Source of the DNA: Diphasiastrum complanatum
Taxonomy: Eukaryota > Streptophyta > Lycopodiopsida > Lycopodiales > Lycopodiaceae
NCBI GenBank assembly: GCA_029204225.1
Contig: CM055113.1
Coordinates: 27,286,592 to 27,350,591 of the forward strand
Length of the DNA stretch: 64,000 nucleotides
Direction: 5' to 3'
Shown here: positions 43,160 to 56,872 of the stretch, piece by piece
How positions within the stretch are numbered: the first letter of the stretch is position 1
Layout: each line of letters starts with the position of its first letter
Translations under genes and position numbers: made by a program
Notes under the pieces: generated by a model
The model's database searches: none
What the model was told of the DNA's origin: nothing
Seen by the model: only the letters and a program-made list of their open reading frames with translations

Positions 43160-44185
43160 CATTCAACATGAGAAGGTTCATCTATGCTTCCCATACTTAT
43201 CATGCTTCATAACTTTTATAAACTTATCTCTACCTAGTCCCTTTGTCATTTTGTCAGCCATCATATCATCAATGTTACAATAACTAACATCTACATAACT
43301 AGATTGCACTAAATCCTTGACATAATGATATTCAAGGCTGATATGCTTGATGCTTTTGTGGAAGCGGCCATTTTTGCACAAATGAATCACCCCTTGATTG
43401 TCAGTAAGCATCTTGAATATGTCAGCTCCGACCCCAGCCTCCTTGCAAAAGTTGGTTATCCATATATATTCTTTCACCGCCTGACATAGGCCAACAAATT
43501 CAGCCTCTGTGGATGATAGAGTTACAGAACGTTGTTTGGTGCTTCCCCAAGTCGCTGCATCCCCAACCATCATGAACATATACCCACTTGTGGACTTGGG
43601 GTCGTCTATGTCGCCACCCCAATCTAACTCTCTGTAGAACTTGCAACATCCTTATTATATCCACAATATGTTATTCCTAAGTTCATGATGCCCTTCAAAT
43701 ATGATAACAACCTTCTTGCAGCGTTCCAATGCTCGCTTCCTGGATTTGAGGAATATTGGCTAAGCTTCCCTACAACATTAGCTATATCTGGTCTAGTGTA
43801 GACCATAGCATACATTAATGATCCTATCATGCTATTATATCTGGTCTAGTGTAGACCATAGCATACATAAATGATCATATCAGGCTGCTATATGGGCAAT
43901 GACACATGATGCCTTCCTTCTCTTTATAATCAATTAGGCACATCTCTCTATTAAGTTTGACCCCTGCCTCCAATGGTGTGCTTACTGTTGAGCATTCCTC
44001 CATATTGTATTTTTTTAGGTGTCTTTAACATATTGCCTCTGCTTTATGCCTAACAAGAGTCTTCTCTCTATTCCTCTTAATCTTTGTGCCTAGACAATAA
44101 TCAATTTCTCCAAGATCATTTCAAACTGTTCCTTCAATTTCTCTTTCCATCATAATCAAGTCATTGCCAAACATAATCATTGTGA
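43160..44185 (-). mobile_element. Copia H fragment: end of RT and RNase H
   Basis: Minus strand, right to left. It begins just after the RT active site (near 44180, 'FGNDLIMMEREIEG'), then 'LGEIDYCLGTKIKRNREKT' (about 44090), 'MIGSLMYAMVYTRPDIANVV' (43830), and RNase H 'SVTLSSTEAEFVGLCQAVKE', 'LTDNQGVIHLCKN', 'KHISLEYHYVKDLV', 'ADKMTKGLGRDKF' to 43178. A duplicated TCTGGTCTAGTGTAGACCATAGCATACAT (two copies, 43790 and 43843; described, not joined) marks a small internal duplication. Stops and frame breaks occur. Sequence left of 43160 may be its LTR but has no second copy here. Confidence 0.85.
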
Positions 44186-44505
44186 GAAATTGTCAACTAG
44201 TTGAGATTTATCATGTCTAGTAAAAATGACAATTTTGGCCAATATGCATTTTAAACTTAAAGATAAACTTTATATTGTGAATAAGGCCTAAGAATAGTTG
44301 ATTTACTATTTTTGGCAAGGTAGGCAAGTTGATGAGGTCGGAAATAGACCTATTGTTATTGGTTGATTTAGGTGCATTGAATCTAGTCTATTGTTTGAAA
44401 TAGACCTAGAACCTTCCAAATGTTGATAAGTGTCATGTCCATGATCAGTACATAGGATTCAGTATACTCCAATTCTTGGATACACGGTACTCCAGTGAAT
44501 CAAGC
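44186..44505. other. No gene seen
   Basis: AT-rich sequence between copia H and the LTR-like start of element I. Confidence 0.4.
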
Positions 44506-45131
44506 TGTTAGTTATGCCACATCATACTGGACAAGACCCGAAAGTAACTAATATTCTTGTTAGGCCCAGAACACACTAAATGGAGTTAGTACAAGGTTTG
44601 GGACTGAGAATTATCAATAACAATTCTATGAATAGAGGATCCAAGCATAGAGACTCTATTCTAGAGGTATCTATGTATAGGAGAGTTAGGACCTTGCATG
44701 TCTATGTGCACAGGTGGTTCATGGCTCTATAAGAAGAGGCCAAACTCACTCTTCCTCACGTTTGTGGTTGGTTCAGGCTCTCATCCTATTCCTCACATTT
44801 GTGGTTGGTTCATTGCTAGACTCTCACTCTACTTTCATGCTTCCTAATCCTTGGCTTGGGAGTGAAGCTTCTAGAGTTTGATTGGATGCTTCTACTTGGT
44901 CATGATGAAAAAACCAAAAAAAAGCCAAAAATCATGAGTTTTGCTTGTTTTTTCATATAATTTGATAGTAGCTGGCTATAAAACACCAAGTAGAGCTTGT
45001 AGAGAGATCAATCATACTCTTTAGAAGCTATCCTTGAAGTTAGAGCCAAGAATTCCAGCAATTGGGCATGTAGGAAATTGACCATTTTTGGTGAATTTTG
45101 GTAGGTTGATCTCCAAATTTAGGTGCACCAT

Positions 45132-45990
45132 CTTATATGGTTATTTGTCAGCAGTTGAGTACGGCACTCAACGATATGAATAATCGTAATCAGATAAGAG
45201 ACCAACAAATGGAGGTCTTATTAAATCAAGTCAAATTGATAATTTCGAATTTCAAATGGAGATTTATTCGGGAGAGAAAAGAAACTTGAAGTCGTCGAGG
45301 ACTGGCTAGCTAAGTGGAGCAGTTACTTCAACCTGCACGGAGTTTCAAATGAGAAGAAAATTAAAAGCAACGTGCTGTTTTTACGCGGCAAAGCGTCATC
45401 GTGGTGGCGAGATTTACCCGTGAAGCCAACTACTTGGGATGCGTTTGCGAAGTTTTCAAGAAAGCTTTCATAATTGCGGATGACACTGACTACTACCTAA
45501 AGTTCGTGAACTGCAAAAAGGGTACAAAGAGTTTAGACTCTTATATCGAAAAAATTATGGACCTATGGAATAGGGTGGTTCCATCATTCGATGCAAAGTT
45601 GTCAGTTTGACAGTTTGTCCTTTGCCAACCGACTATCAAAATAAATGTAGATGAAATGTGCTTCAAAGCCTTGAGCATGCGTTTTGGATTTCAAAAGCAT
45701 ATGATTCCATGGTGGTGGCATCCAGGAAGCAGTTTGCGCAAATTCCAACCACTTTGAAAACCAAAAAGAGAAAGAAGCGTGGTCCAGACCAAGCAAAATA
45801 TTTTGACGAATTAGATCAAGCAACATCGAAATCCACGAAGCTGAAGAGAAAAAGATTTAATATACCTATGTCCCGGGAAAAGGCTAAGAAAGAGAACTTA
45901 TGTTTCGTCTGTAAGAAGCCTAGACATATGATGAAATTTTGTCCAGAAAGGAAGAAAGTGTCTGCTCATTTGATTGAAATCCCTGGAGGC
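45132..45990 (+). pseudogene. Ty3 element I gag
   Basis: Begins 'MVICQQLSTALNDMNNRN'. After a frame break near 45245 it reads 'EDWLAKWSSYFNLHGV', 'FLRGKASSWWRDLPV' and 'TWDAFAKFSRKAF', the retrotransposon gag core, then 'SLDSYIEKIMDLWNRVV'. Two further frame breaks lead to a basic segment and a CCHC zinc knuckle, 'CFVCKKPRHMMKFC', near 45903-45944, with all four ligands kept. The open frames 45401-45610 and 45658-46299 are pieces of this gag and the following protease. Confidence 0.82.
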
Positions 45991-46628
45991 AATGGTAAGA
46001 CTTTGGAAATAAACCTGACAGATTGTGAGTGTGAATGCTATTTCAGTATTACTTCTTTCTTGCCTAATGAACTTTTCTGCTTAATTGGCACAGTTAAAGA
46101 TCAAGAAGTGAGTATTCTATTGGCAACTAATAATTTTATTAATTTTCGTCTTATGCAGAAACTAAGCTTGGAAACTGAAGCCAACAATCATAGATATATA
46201 GTTTATCTAGCTTCAGGAGCGGAGTTGGAGACTTGGAAGGTAAAAGTCCCGAAGCTCCCAGTTTTGGTGCAAGGACACATAGAATTAGTACTGATTTAAT
46301 TTTAGGTTACGAGAGGTTATTTAGTAAATTTTCTTTTCTGATAATTGATTTTGAGAAACATGTTCTCACTTTCAAGGAGGGTGATAAGAGAGTTACTTTA
46401 TTTGGCAGTAATTTTGTACGTCCGTTGGATAATATTTATACAGTTAATGAAATGGAAGCATTGGATTAGTCTAATTATGCAGTTTTTTCTATTTGCGCTA
46501 TTCCAGTTATGGATGTTCCTGAAATGAATCTAAATGGTTGTGAATTCTCAGCAATTCTTAACTCAGTAAATTTAGATTATGAACAAGCAATGAAAGAACA
46601 AATCATACATGAATTTAGGGATGTCTTT
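45991..46628 (+). pseudogene. Ty3 element I protease and RT lead-in
   Basis: Follows the zinc knuckle in the same frame: 'LFCLIGTVKDQEVSILLATN' then Asn-Phe-Ile-Asn-Phe. The family box is Leu-Ile-Asp-Thr/Ser-Gly-Ala/Ser; here it reads Leu-Leu-Ala-Thr-Asn-Asn, so the catalytic Asp-Thr-Gly is lost. After a frame break near 46260 the reading goes through 'TDLILGYERLFSKF' (degraded from the DxILGxxWL box) and 'VLTFKEGDKRVTLFG' to 'EFRDVF'. Confidence 0.75.
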
Positions 46629-46998
46629 TGACAAATGGCTCTTCTTACGTCGGGAACTTCTCTAATGACTCATGAAAAAAAAAATCATTCACTAAAAAAA
46701 TATGGGCCTGAAGAGGGCCCTATAAGAAATGCCATATAGGAGAGAGAAAAATAACACTAAAAAATCAAAATGTCATTTTCCAACTTCTTTATGCATTTGT
46801 CCACACATCTTTACATGTGCATGCCATGTACCTCATGAGTGTCACATCAAACGTCACTAGTGCTTAACCATAGTGTAATTCTTGAGAAGTCAAAATATTC
46901 TCTCCCAATAGTTGGGACATTCAAAAATTCAAAACATCCATGGACTGTGGCATTTTATAAATAGGGGAGTCTACCATTTCCATCTCTCAAGTCGAACA
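46629..46998. other. No gene seen
   Basis: AT-rich sequence between elements I and J. A short palindromic phrase GGGCCTGAAGAGGGCCC occurs near 46705. Confidence 0.4.
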
Positions 46999-48443
<1,445 letters not shown>

Positions 48444-48449
48444 CTCCCC

Positions 48450-49924
48450 CTTAAGCTAACTACTATGAATCTGAACTACAATTAAGATTTATCATATCTA
48501 CTAAGGTAGAATGTTTATCTCTAGACAAAGGCTTTGTCAAAATATCAGCCAATATACTGTCTGTATGACAATAACTTAGTACAACATCTTGGTTCTGAAT
48601 TCTCTCTAAGAAAATGGAACTGAACTTCTATGTGTTTAGTTCTATTATGAGTTCTTGGGTTTAGAGATAGAGCTATGCAGCTTTGATTGTCACACTGGAG
48701 TATTGTTGGACCAATCTATGAGAATTGTAGATCCTACAACAGCCTCCTTAGCCAATTATCTCCTTACACTGGTGATGTAGCTACAACATATTCAGATTCT
48801 GTAGAGGACAATGAAATGCATTTTTGCTTTCTGTTGTTCCATGAAATAGGTCCTCCTGCAAGGAAACAAATATACCTGATGTGGATTTTCTGGTATCTAT
48901 GTCTCCTGCCCAATTTGAATTTGAATAGGTGGTCAGTGTGAGTTTAACTTCTGTATTACCATTGTAGCTCAAGGCATAGTGCTTTGAAGCTTGAATGTAC
49001 CTCAGAACTCTTTGCAGAGCTTTCCAGTGTTGTAAGCCTGGATTGGACATGTATTGAGGCAGTGTGCTTACGGCATATGCTAGATCAGGTCGTGTGTAGA
49101 CCATAGAGTACATTACAGATCCTATGATAGACTGATAAGGATACCTACACATTTCTTGCTAATTTGCTTTAGTTCTAGGGCACATATCTTTGGATAGCTT
49201 AGATCCCGGATCCATAGGTGTGTCTATAGGCTTGCAATCCTTCATGCCATATCTGTGAAGTACATTGTTTAGATAGGACTCTTGGCTTATTGTAATCTTT
49301 CTGCCTGCGCGACTTTGTGAATCTCCATACTGAGTAGGTAATGGACTGGGCCTAAGTCAGTCATTTCAAATTCTAATGAAATCAGAGATTTGGTTTCTAA
49401 TAATAACTAATTTGAATTTCTAATGATTAAGGAATCATCAACATATAATGCTATTATAACATAGCTTGACCTTTTCGTCTGAGATATACATTAGAGTCTG
49501 TAGAGCAAGAAGTGAAGTTATTTTGCAACAAGAAGTGATTTATTCTATCATACCAGGCCTTGGGAGCTTGCTTGAGACCATACAATGCCTTATGCAATTT
49601 ACATACCAAATGCTCTTTGCCTTGAAGGACGTAACCTTTTGGTTGATAGATGAATATATCTTCTTGTCTAAATTCGTGAAGGAATGTTGTTTGGATGTCT
49701 ATTTGGTGAATGTCCAAATCCTCTATAGCAGCTATAGCCATCAAGGTGTGAATAGATTGATGCTTTACCACTAGACTAAAGGTGTTAGTGTAATCTATTC
49801 CACACATTTGCTCAAATCCTTTAAGCACTAAACGAGCTTTCCATTTGGATATTGATCCATCTGGCTTAAGCTTTAGCTTGAAGATCCATTTAGAGTCAAT
49901 AGGCTGTATACCTACGGGAGTCAA
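48450..49924 (-). pseudogene. Copia J reverse transcriptase and RNase H
   Basis: RT opens 'PIDSKWIFKLKLKPDGS' and reads 'KARLVLKGFEQMCGIDYT', 'DIHQIDIQTTFLHEF' (first aspartate block) and 'LHKALYGLKQAPKAWYDRIN', stopping at 49454. The YVDD box region (about 49440-49300) is broken. From 49152 a second frame reads 'SIIGSVMYSMVYTRPDLAYA', 'RVLRYIQASKHYALSY' and 'NSNWAGDIDTRKSTSG', the RNase H start. The rest of RNase H runs in broken frames to the polypurine tract. Many stops; dead. Confidence 0.85.
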
Positions 49925-50059
49925 GTCTTGTTCTTCATCAAGGAATGGTACTCAGCATCCATGGCAGCTTTCTATTCATATGCAATGGGCATTGACAGTG
50001 CTTCTGCAACATTGGCAAGTTCATCATAACTGATGAATGCCTAAGGGACAAAGCAATCA

Positions 50060-51467
50060 GGTTGCTGTCATTGTCTAGCAGACCTTCAAATTGTAGGTGC
50101 TTGTGTAGATGTTTCTCCTGGGTAAATGATCGAGATAGCTTCAGCTTGTGGCTATCGATGGAGAATGGAGGTGCTATGACAGACTCCTGCATTGACTGCT
50201 TCTGCTTGAAATTATGGAATTTGTCTTTAAGAAAGACAACATCATGTCTGACTGAGTCTGACCTGTATCAATATCATAGATACGATATGTCTTGTGTGAC
50301 ATTGAAGAGCCGATAAAGATATACTTATGGCTTACTGGGTCTAATAACTTCTTTCTCAGATCAGATGGAATTTGATCATAGTAGAGACATCCGAATACAT
50401 GTAAGTGTTTCAGACTTGGTTTGTAGCCATAGTAGGCTTCAAACGGTGTCTTGGAGTCGACTGCCTTTATGCTAGAATAATTTTGCAGATAGCAGACTGT
50501 AGAAATTGCTTTAGCCCAAAAATTCTAGGGCAATTGAGCGTTGACAATCATGGATCATACAGCTTCCAATAATGTTCTGTTCTTTTACTCAATTACGCCA
50601 TTTTGTTGTAAAGTGTTGCTGGCTATGAACTGATGGTGCATGCTACATGATGAAAGGTAGTCTGCCATTTCATTTGATAAATATTCTCCCCCTAAATCAG
50701 ACCGTAGGGCCTTGATTCTCTGACCAATCTGATTCTCAACATATTTCTTGAATTCTTTGAAGTAATTGAATGCTTCTGATTTGTACTTTATGAATATGAC
50801 TTTGGTGAACCGGGAGAAATCATCAATAAATGTAATGAAATATAGAATTGGCCCAAATACGCTCATAGGACCACATAAGTCACTAAGCATTAGTGACATA
50901 AAGGACTTCGCTGTTTTGGCTTGTTCTCTTGGAAATCTTGTTCTAGGTTGTTTCCCTACTAGACAATTTTCACAAACAGTCTGATTAGCTGTAGAAACAA
51001 CATTGATATTCATGTCGACCATTTTGCTATGATGCATGTACAAGATTGAATGCATGTTTAAATGACCTAGTCTTTGAAGCCAAACATGAGCATCACAAAA
51101 AGTGCATAATCGTGACTTAGAGTATACAAATTTCTTTCTTTGTGTGAAAAGAGAATTTCATTGGAGTTCTCATAAAAAATAGTACATCGACTAGCAATAA
51201 ATAAAGCTCTATAGTCTTGATCAGTGATCTTGCTAATTTGGGTACGTAAAGTACACCATTTAGCTGTCTAGTGATGCCATCAGAGTACTGCCGTCGAATG
51301 GAGCCTTGTCCTTCAACCTTGTGTGAACTTGAGTCGCCGAAGAAAATGTCCTTTGAATCTGTTGCTGTGAGAGTAGAAAATAGGTTCTTACATGGCGTCA
51401 TGTGCTGTGAAGCACCTGAATCAAGATACCATTGATAGGCCTTTCTACTAGGTTGATATTGTACCAT
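50060..51467 (-). pseudogene. Copia J protease, integrase and linker
   Basis: Protease 'QWYLDSGASQHMTPCKNLF' (51430-51380) has an intact Asp-Ser-Gly. Integrase has 'VCENCLVGKQPRTRF' (zinc-binding Cys pair, about 50970), core Asp in 'LSDLCGPMSV', 'LRSDLGGEYLSNEM' and 'QQNGVIE' with the catalytic Glu, then a stop. The following linker reads in other frames down to about 50060. The His pair of the zinc domain lies in the damaged stretch near 51060. Confidence 0.85.
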
Positions 51468-51499
51468 CAGCGCCTTGTCCTCTTCTTGTGGATTTCTAA

Positions 51500-52366
51500 C
51501 AATGTCAGAGTTTTTCTCTTGGTGCTTCTACATCTTCTTCCTCGCTTCATTATGCTTGAGAATGCGACAATACTTTATGTCATGATTGGATCTTTTGCAA
51601 TACCTGCAAAAGATTTTGGTCTTGGATGATAATTGATTATGCTGTTGTTGTTGTTGTTGTGATGAGACTGGCTCCTCCGCCTTTGTCTTCTTGTCCTTGA
51701 AGTTCTTTTTCTTCTTGGACTGCTGCTTATGATAGTACAATGTCATCAACTTGTACTGATTGTGGATAAGCTTTTTCTCCTGATTTCTTCCTACAATAGG
51801 CTTGTTGTCAGCTTTGGAGAGATAGTGCAGGAGTATTGCTCAAAAGCAATACTAGGGTGTCGTAGGAGAATGAAAGACTGACAAGAAGAGATATCGTTGA
51901 GTCTTTTTTTGAAATAGAAAAACCTATGGTAGCAAGTTGATACAGCAACTGTTTGAACTCATTCAGGTAATCGTTGACTGAGGTGCCTTCACTCATCTTG
52001 AGTATAAGTACCTTCTTCCTCAGATAGAGATGAGTCAATACATCTGAAGTCTAGTAGATGCTGGTTAGGATATCCCACGCTTCTTTGGAGGTGGTGTTGT
52101 TTGATATGTGAGAAATCTGAGTGTCTCTCATATTTCAAGGATACAATGGCAAGCTCTTTGCCATCCTTCATTTTCCATGCTGGAAGCAGTTCAGGTTCTG
52201 CCGGTCTAGCTATTGAATCGTTTACGTATTTCCATAGCTCCTTCTCAATTAAGATCATTCTCAAATTGAACTTCCACATGTGGAAGTCATCTCCATTGAA
52301 TTTGTTAATCAAGCGGATCTTTGAGGTTGAACCTTTCATTAAAATTGAGGAACATAGATGGAACAC
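51500..52366 (-). pseudogene. Copia J gag with zinc knuckle
   Basis: Starts 'MFHLCSSILMKGSTSKIRL', with the gag pattern 'LINKFNGDDFHMWKFNLRMI' soon after. Frame breaks near 52140 and 52010 separate it from 'NDYLNEFKQLLYQLATIG' (gag core). Near 51605-51560 the zinc knuckle 'CRYCKRSNHDIKYC' keeps Cys-Cys-His-Cys. A poly-Gln run (CAA repeats, about 51640-51660) precedes it. Confidence 0.84.
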
Positions 52367-52462
52367 AAACAGAATGACCAGCTTCTATGAAATAAGAACA
52401 TAATAAGTTCTATTGTAAATCCTAGACTCTAGTAATCCAATAAACCTGAGCTATGATACCAC

Positions 52463-52971
52463 TGATGGAAATCGGCTCTGATACTACTCTATGGAATATG
52501 GAAAATTATCAACTCTGATACCACTATTTGTTGATAGAAAGGAAAGACAATTAATGAAGACACAATGATGACTGTGCTTAACTAGATTGTGGATTACTTA
52601 GAGAACGAAGATGTGAGCTGTTCTTTTGTGTTGAATCAGATTATCAGAGTAGGAGTCTTAGATTGCCATGAAAGGGAGATTTCAAAAATGATTAGACGTT
52701 TTTGATAGCCATGCAATCTTCTACTTCTGATAATCTGATGTGAAGAGAGAATGGAGAATTAATTTAGGCATTGGAGACAACCATACATTTCTCTGATAAT
52801 GGTGTTTGTGTAAGAGGAGTGAGAGATAGATTCATTCAACAAGAATACAAACGGATGTAGAACAATAGAGAATTTGTATATTAAGTTGTAGCAACAATGA
52901 TCAGACCACAATACAAATGCATTGATAAGCGTGTGATCCTACTAACAGATTCAAAACATTTGCTAAAGATT

Positions 52972-53028
<57 letters not shown>

Positions 53029-53480
53029 ATAATCACCAACTCTGAGGAGTTAGCTACTGAAGACCCATTCTGGTCGTTTAATCTCCATCAGATGACTTCT
53101 AAAACATCTAATGACTTCTGATATCTAACCTCTCTATCTTCAATCACTCATTTCATTTATAACAACTGCAAGATCTTGTTTTATTCTAACTTTACATTTA
53201 CAAGATTACTTAACAACTAATTAACTGATTAATTAAATCAGTTGTTATTGGAGTGTGAAGACGTAGACAGTCTGTTCTTGAAATCTTGTGTATTTCTACA
53301 GAGTTTCGGTTTTTTTGCCTGTGTAGAATGTAAAACTACAGTGTCGGTTCTTTCTTATAAGTGTCACCTGTCAGAAACTGCATGTAAAAATACAATGTTG
53401 CTTTTTGCCCTAATTAATGTCTGTCATAAACTGCATGTAAAAATACAATGTCGCTTTTTGCCCTAATTGTCGCCTGTTAT
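52463..53480 (-). repeat. 5' LTR of copia J, truncated
   Basis: Aligns with the left LTR from its TGATGGAAATCGGC edge through the (TA)n tract (52974-53027) and about three minisatellite units (53330-53478), then ends abruptly at CGCCTGTTATA. About 350 bp that would complete the LTR are missing. Confidence 0.87.
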
Positions 53481-53589
53481 ATGGCTATGGAATTGAGTCT
53501 TTCAATCAAGTGACTTTGAAGCTGTAATCAAATAAGATAGCATTTGATTCGTTTGAATTTGGTCTGAATACGATATATGTAGTTGCATG

Positions 53590-53900
53590 CATCGAGGATT
53601 CCGCTTGTTTCCCATTGATACGACATTTCCTCAAATCCCAACAAATATGACTCATGTCGTCTATGATGACATAAAATACTTTGAACCTCCTACTGATTGC
53701 ACGCCCATGGGACCACATAAGTCATTGTCAATTAACTTTAATGCATCTCTTGTGTCATCAAAGTCCAATTTTGCAAATGCATTGCAGTGTTGTTTGCCTT
53801 AGATGCATGTCTCACACTAAGTTTTGCCAACATTCAAATCAAAGTCATATCCTCTCAGCATCCCTTCTTTGTGTACAATGACATTCTATTTATATTAGAT
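53590..53900 (-). pseudogene. Copia integrase scrap K
   Basis: On the minus strand from about 53810: a Cys-Glu-Thr-Cys pair (zinc-binding), Gly-Lys-Gln-His, then 'IDNDLCGPMGVQSVGGSKYF' (core Asp) and 'DDMSHICWDLRKC'. This is the first part of a copia integrase core. It resembles the corresponding part of copia G but is not the same copy. Nothing else of this element is recognisable. Confidence 0.7.
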
Positions 53901-54604
53901 TTGCAAGCCAATTGCAATTTGCTTTAAGGAATCTAATCCATTCAAAACTGAAACTTACGACTTATTTATCTTTATCAAGATCAATGGTAACAAAGTAATC
54001 TTGACTAGTTTCAAGGGTCCACGTTTTTTTAACACTTTAGGCCAATATTAGATAAGACTATGAGGCTCCCTACACCTCTACACATAGTGAGAGTGTGGAA
54101 AAACTCTTGGCTAAACCTGGTACATGAAATACACTCTTAATTACCTTCACCTCTCATAATGATATCTTTACTGGAACTGTTCCTTTGCCCCTCCTTATAT
54201 GTGAAAGATTTGACTATGTTGGCGTTAGTTCAAGCATAATGGGATGATTATTTACTTCGATCCAAATCTTCCAATGGTGTCTGACAGAGTTCAAGATCAA
54301 TTGTCGATAGTCAGGCAACGATGTTGGGTGGAATATGGGAGTCAAAATTTATCTCTTGGACAATGTCAAAGTGGTTGTCAAGAGTTAAATAGTGTTGTTT
54401 TTGCACAATATTGATTTCAACACGACACGCTTGGAGGTGAAAATTGGCCAATAGGATTTGAGGCCAGAGCCTAAAATGGATTCGAGCTACTTTGTACATT
54501 CACTCTTCATTTCAATAAAGTGGGTGGATCCTCTTTCAAATGGATATGAAATGTCCTTGCTCTTCTTCTTTCCTCCTCTATGTCTCATGTTTTGATTTGC
54601 TAAT
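53901..54604. other. No gene seen
   Basis: No convincing frame. Parts (54030-54500) may be old retroelement sequence but I could not match them to a domain. Confidence 0.35.
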
Positions 54605-55246
54605 TGTTGGAGTTTATCTGTTGAAAATTGTCACTTCTCACTTGTCATTTTTTATTGTAAATAAAGATCAATCATGAAAACAAAGTTCATGATCTGATTT
54701 CACACGTGTGGAGCTTGTTCCCATGTGTGAAAGAAAGCACTTTTCATACTTGTAAATATCTATTTTGATTTTGTATCAATCAAGCTAAGTGTGAACATAA
54801 TGTGAGTAGTTTTTTGTCAAGTTGACTAGTCACCTAGAAATTAGCTTATCCTTGCATGTGCATGAGTAAATGCTCCCACATGGCAAGTGGATGTTCACAC
54901 GTGTGTATAGAGTTCTAGAAGATAAGAGTTGACCATTTTCCTTAGATCCTATTTTGTAGAGAATATTCCTATATTCTAGGAGACTAGCTCTTTGGATTTC
55001 AGCCATATTCTAGAAGGTAAACTTTGGATAAGGATCAAGGACGAATCAAATGGATAGATCTGAGTGATTTGGCACTCTTCACACGTGTGAAGACCTGCTG
55101 GAATATACCAAACTCGTGGATGTACTTGATCCATAGAAGGATCATCATTTTGCTAATCAGATTGATGAGACTTTTGGATTCTACACTTTTGTGAGATTTC
55201 TAGTCAATAGAATTGTGATTTTAATGAATGATTGCTATCAAGAACC
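54605..55246 (+). repeat. 5' LTR of copia F, first part
   Basis: Starts TGTTGGAG. The LTR continues after copia G at 59495 and ends TTTTATCA at 59728, for about 876 bp without the insert. It carries three of its four CACACGTGTG copies. Confidence 0.85.
54701..55089. promoter_or_regulatory. Three CACACGTGTG palindromes in LTR F
   Basis: Perfect copies at 54701-54710, 54896-54905 and 55080-55089; the fourth is at 59541-59550 beyond copia G. A degenerate CCCATGTGTG follows the first by about 10 bp. Repeated G-box-type sites in an LTR suggest bZIP/bHLH-responsive transcription; this is inference. Confidence 0.6.
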
Positions 55247-55520
55247 ACTTAGAATTTGCTTTGCACAGGAACACAAATCATGCTACACAGTAACACAGAC
55301 AGAAAACACTCTACACAGCAAGCTCACATAGCAACTGTATTTCTCAAAATGAAATTACACTGTACATATAGTTGTTCACTCAGGCAACCCATGCATGACC
55401 CAGGTTGCCATTGGCGGGACGCGTGTCCCGTCGACTTGCCTCGTGGCGAGGCCAACTGATCCTTATCCACTGATAGGACCCACAGTACAGTAACACAATG
55501 ATTCTACTTTAATTCTAACT
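55247..55520 (-). repeat. 3' LTR of copia G
   Basis: Aligned end to end with its partner at 59216 without gaps. Most differences are C/T or G/A, as expected of methylated-cytosine decay since insertion. Confidence 0.94.
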
Positions 55521-55599
55521 CTCTCCCTTAAAGTAGAGTCTACTTTTTATACAGTCATATACATAGCTTTACAGTCAACAAACTTTAAGTACAGAAAGC

Positions 55600-56872
55600 T
55601 TTGATCTAAACTTATCAAACTTTTCTCCAGTAAGTGGCTTAGTGAAAATATCAGCTAGTTGTTATTTTGTGCTACAATGAACAACATGAATTTCACGACT
55701 CAGCAGCCTCTCACATATAAAGTGATACTAGATCTCAACGTGTTTAGTCCTCACATGGAACACTGGATTCTTTGCTAGCTGAATGCCACTCTGACTGTCG
55801 CTATGTAAAGTCGTGGGATTTTTTAGCTTCATGCCAATTTCTTCCAAGATTTGTCTCAACCATATAGCTTCCTGTGCTACACTACACATCGCCTTATACT
55901 CTGCTTCTGTGGTGGAAAGAGCAATTGTACTTTGCTTCTTACTAGACTAGGAAAAGCAACTACCACAAAACTGGAATACATACCCTGTGGTGGATCTATG
56001 ATCATCATAGTCACCTCCCCAATCCGCATCCACATAGCCACACAACTCAGGTAAACCATCATGCTTCCTGTAAATCAAGCCATACTCTGAAGTGCCTTTC
56101 ACATAATGCAAAATGCGTTTAGCTGCCTTCCAATGCATTTCCGTAGTGCTGCCATAAACTGACTTACAATGCCAACAGCATAGCATATATCTGGTCTAGT
56201 CGTGGTAAGGTAAATCAAGCTCCCTACTAATTGTCTATAAAACTTAGCATCAAATGACTGTGACTCATCAAGCTTAGAAAGCCTTTTACCTGGTTCAATA
56301 GGAGTGTTTACTGGTTTGCAATCCTGCAACCTAAACCTGTGCAGCAACTCTTTGACATACTTCACCTGTGTTAAACCCACTTCATGTCCTTTTTGCCACA
56401 CTTCTACTCCAAGGCAGTAATGCATCAGGCTGAGATCTGTCATTTCAAATTGCTCCATGAGGTCTTTCTTGATTATGCCTATCATCTCTTGATTATTTTC
56501 CGTAATAATCAAGTCATCAACATAAAGAGCAATCAAAGCAACCATGCCATCAAAGCATAAGACATATAGATTTGGATCAAAATGTGTTCTCACCATCCCC
56601 TTTGAACAAAAGTAGGCATCAATCCTGCTATACCATGCATGTGGTGCTTGTTTAAGACCATAAAGCGCTTTCTTCAAGCAACATACTTTATTTTCCTGTC
56701 CCTTCACTACAAAGCCTTCAGGTTGATCCATGAACACTTCTTCTTCTAACTCACCATTTAGAAAAGCAGATTTCACATCCATCTGATGCAAAGGCCAACC
56801 AAAATGTGAAGCTAAAGCAACAAGTAGACGTAGAGTATTCCATCCTACAAACCGGCGCAAAGGTCTCCTCAT
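55600..56872 (-). pseudogene. Copia G reverse transcriptase and RNase H
   Basis: A long open frame (56872-56099) holds the main RT: 'LHQMDVKSAFLNGELEEEVF' (first Asp), 'LKKALYGLKQAPHAWYSRID', 'LIALYVDDLIITENNQ' (catalytic YVDD), 'MTDLSLMHYCLGVEV', and 'YRQLVGSLIYLTTTRPDICY'. After a frameshift RNase H reads 'GYVDADWGGDYDDHRSTTGY', a stop near 55948, and then the SSTEAEY-type and HVRTKH-type blocks in damaged form to about 55600. The catalytic boxes of RT look intact, but the frame is separated from the upstream pol by a frameshift near 56855. Confidence 0.9.

Larger units (their letters stand above)
44506..46628 (+). mobile_element. Ty3-type element I: LTR-like 5' end, gag and protease, truncated
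   Basis: Starts TGTTAGTTATGCC, whose first 180 bp recur at 8535. A TATA-like CTATAAGAAG lies near 44728 and CTCACTCTTCCTCACG-type repeats follow, as in the R/U5 part of an LTR. The LTR end and primer-binding site are not clear. Gag runs from about 45132, then zinc knuckle and protease, ending at 46628 with the residues that normally lead into RT ('EFRDVF'). RT, RNase H, integrase and the 3' LTR are missing. Confidence 0.72.
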
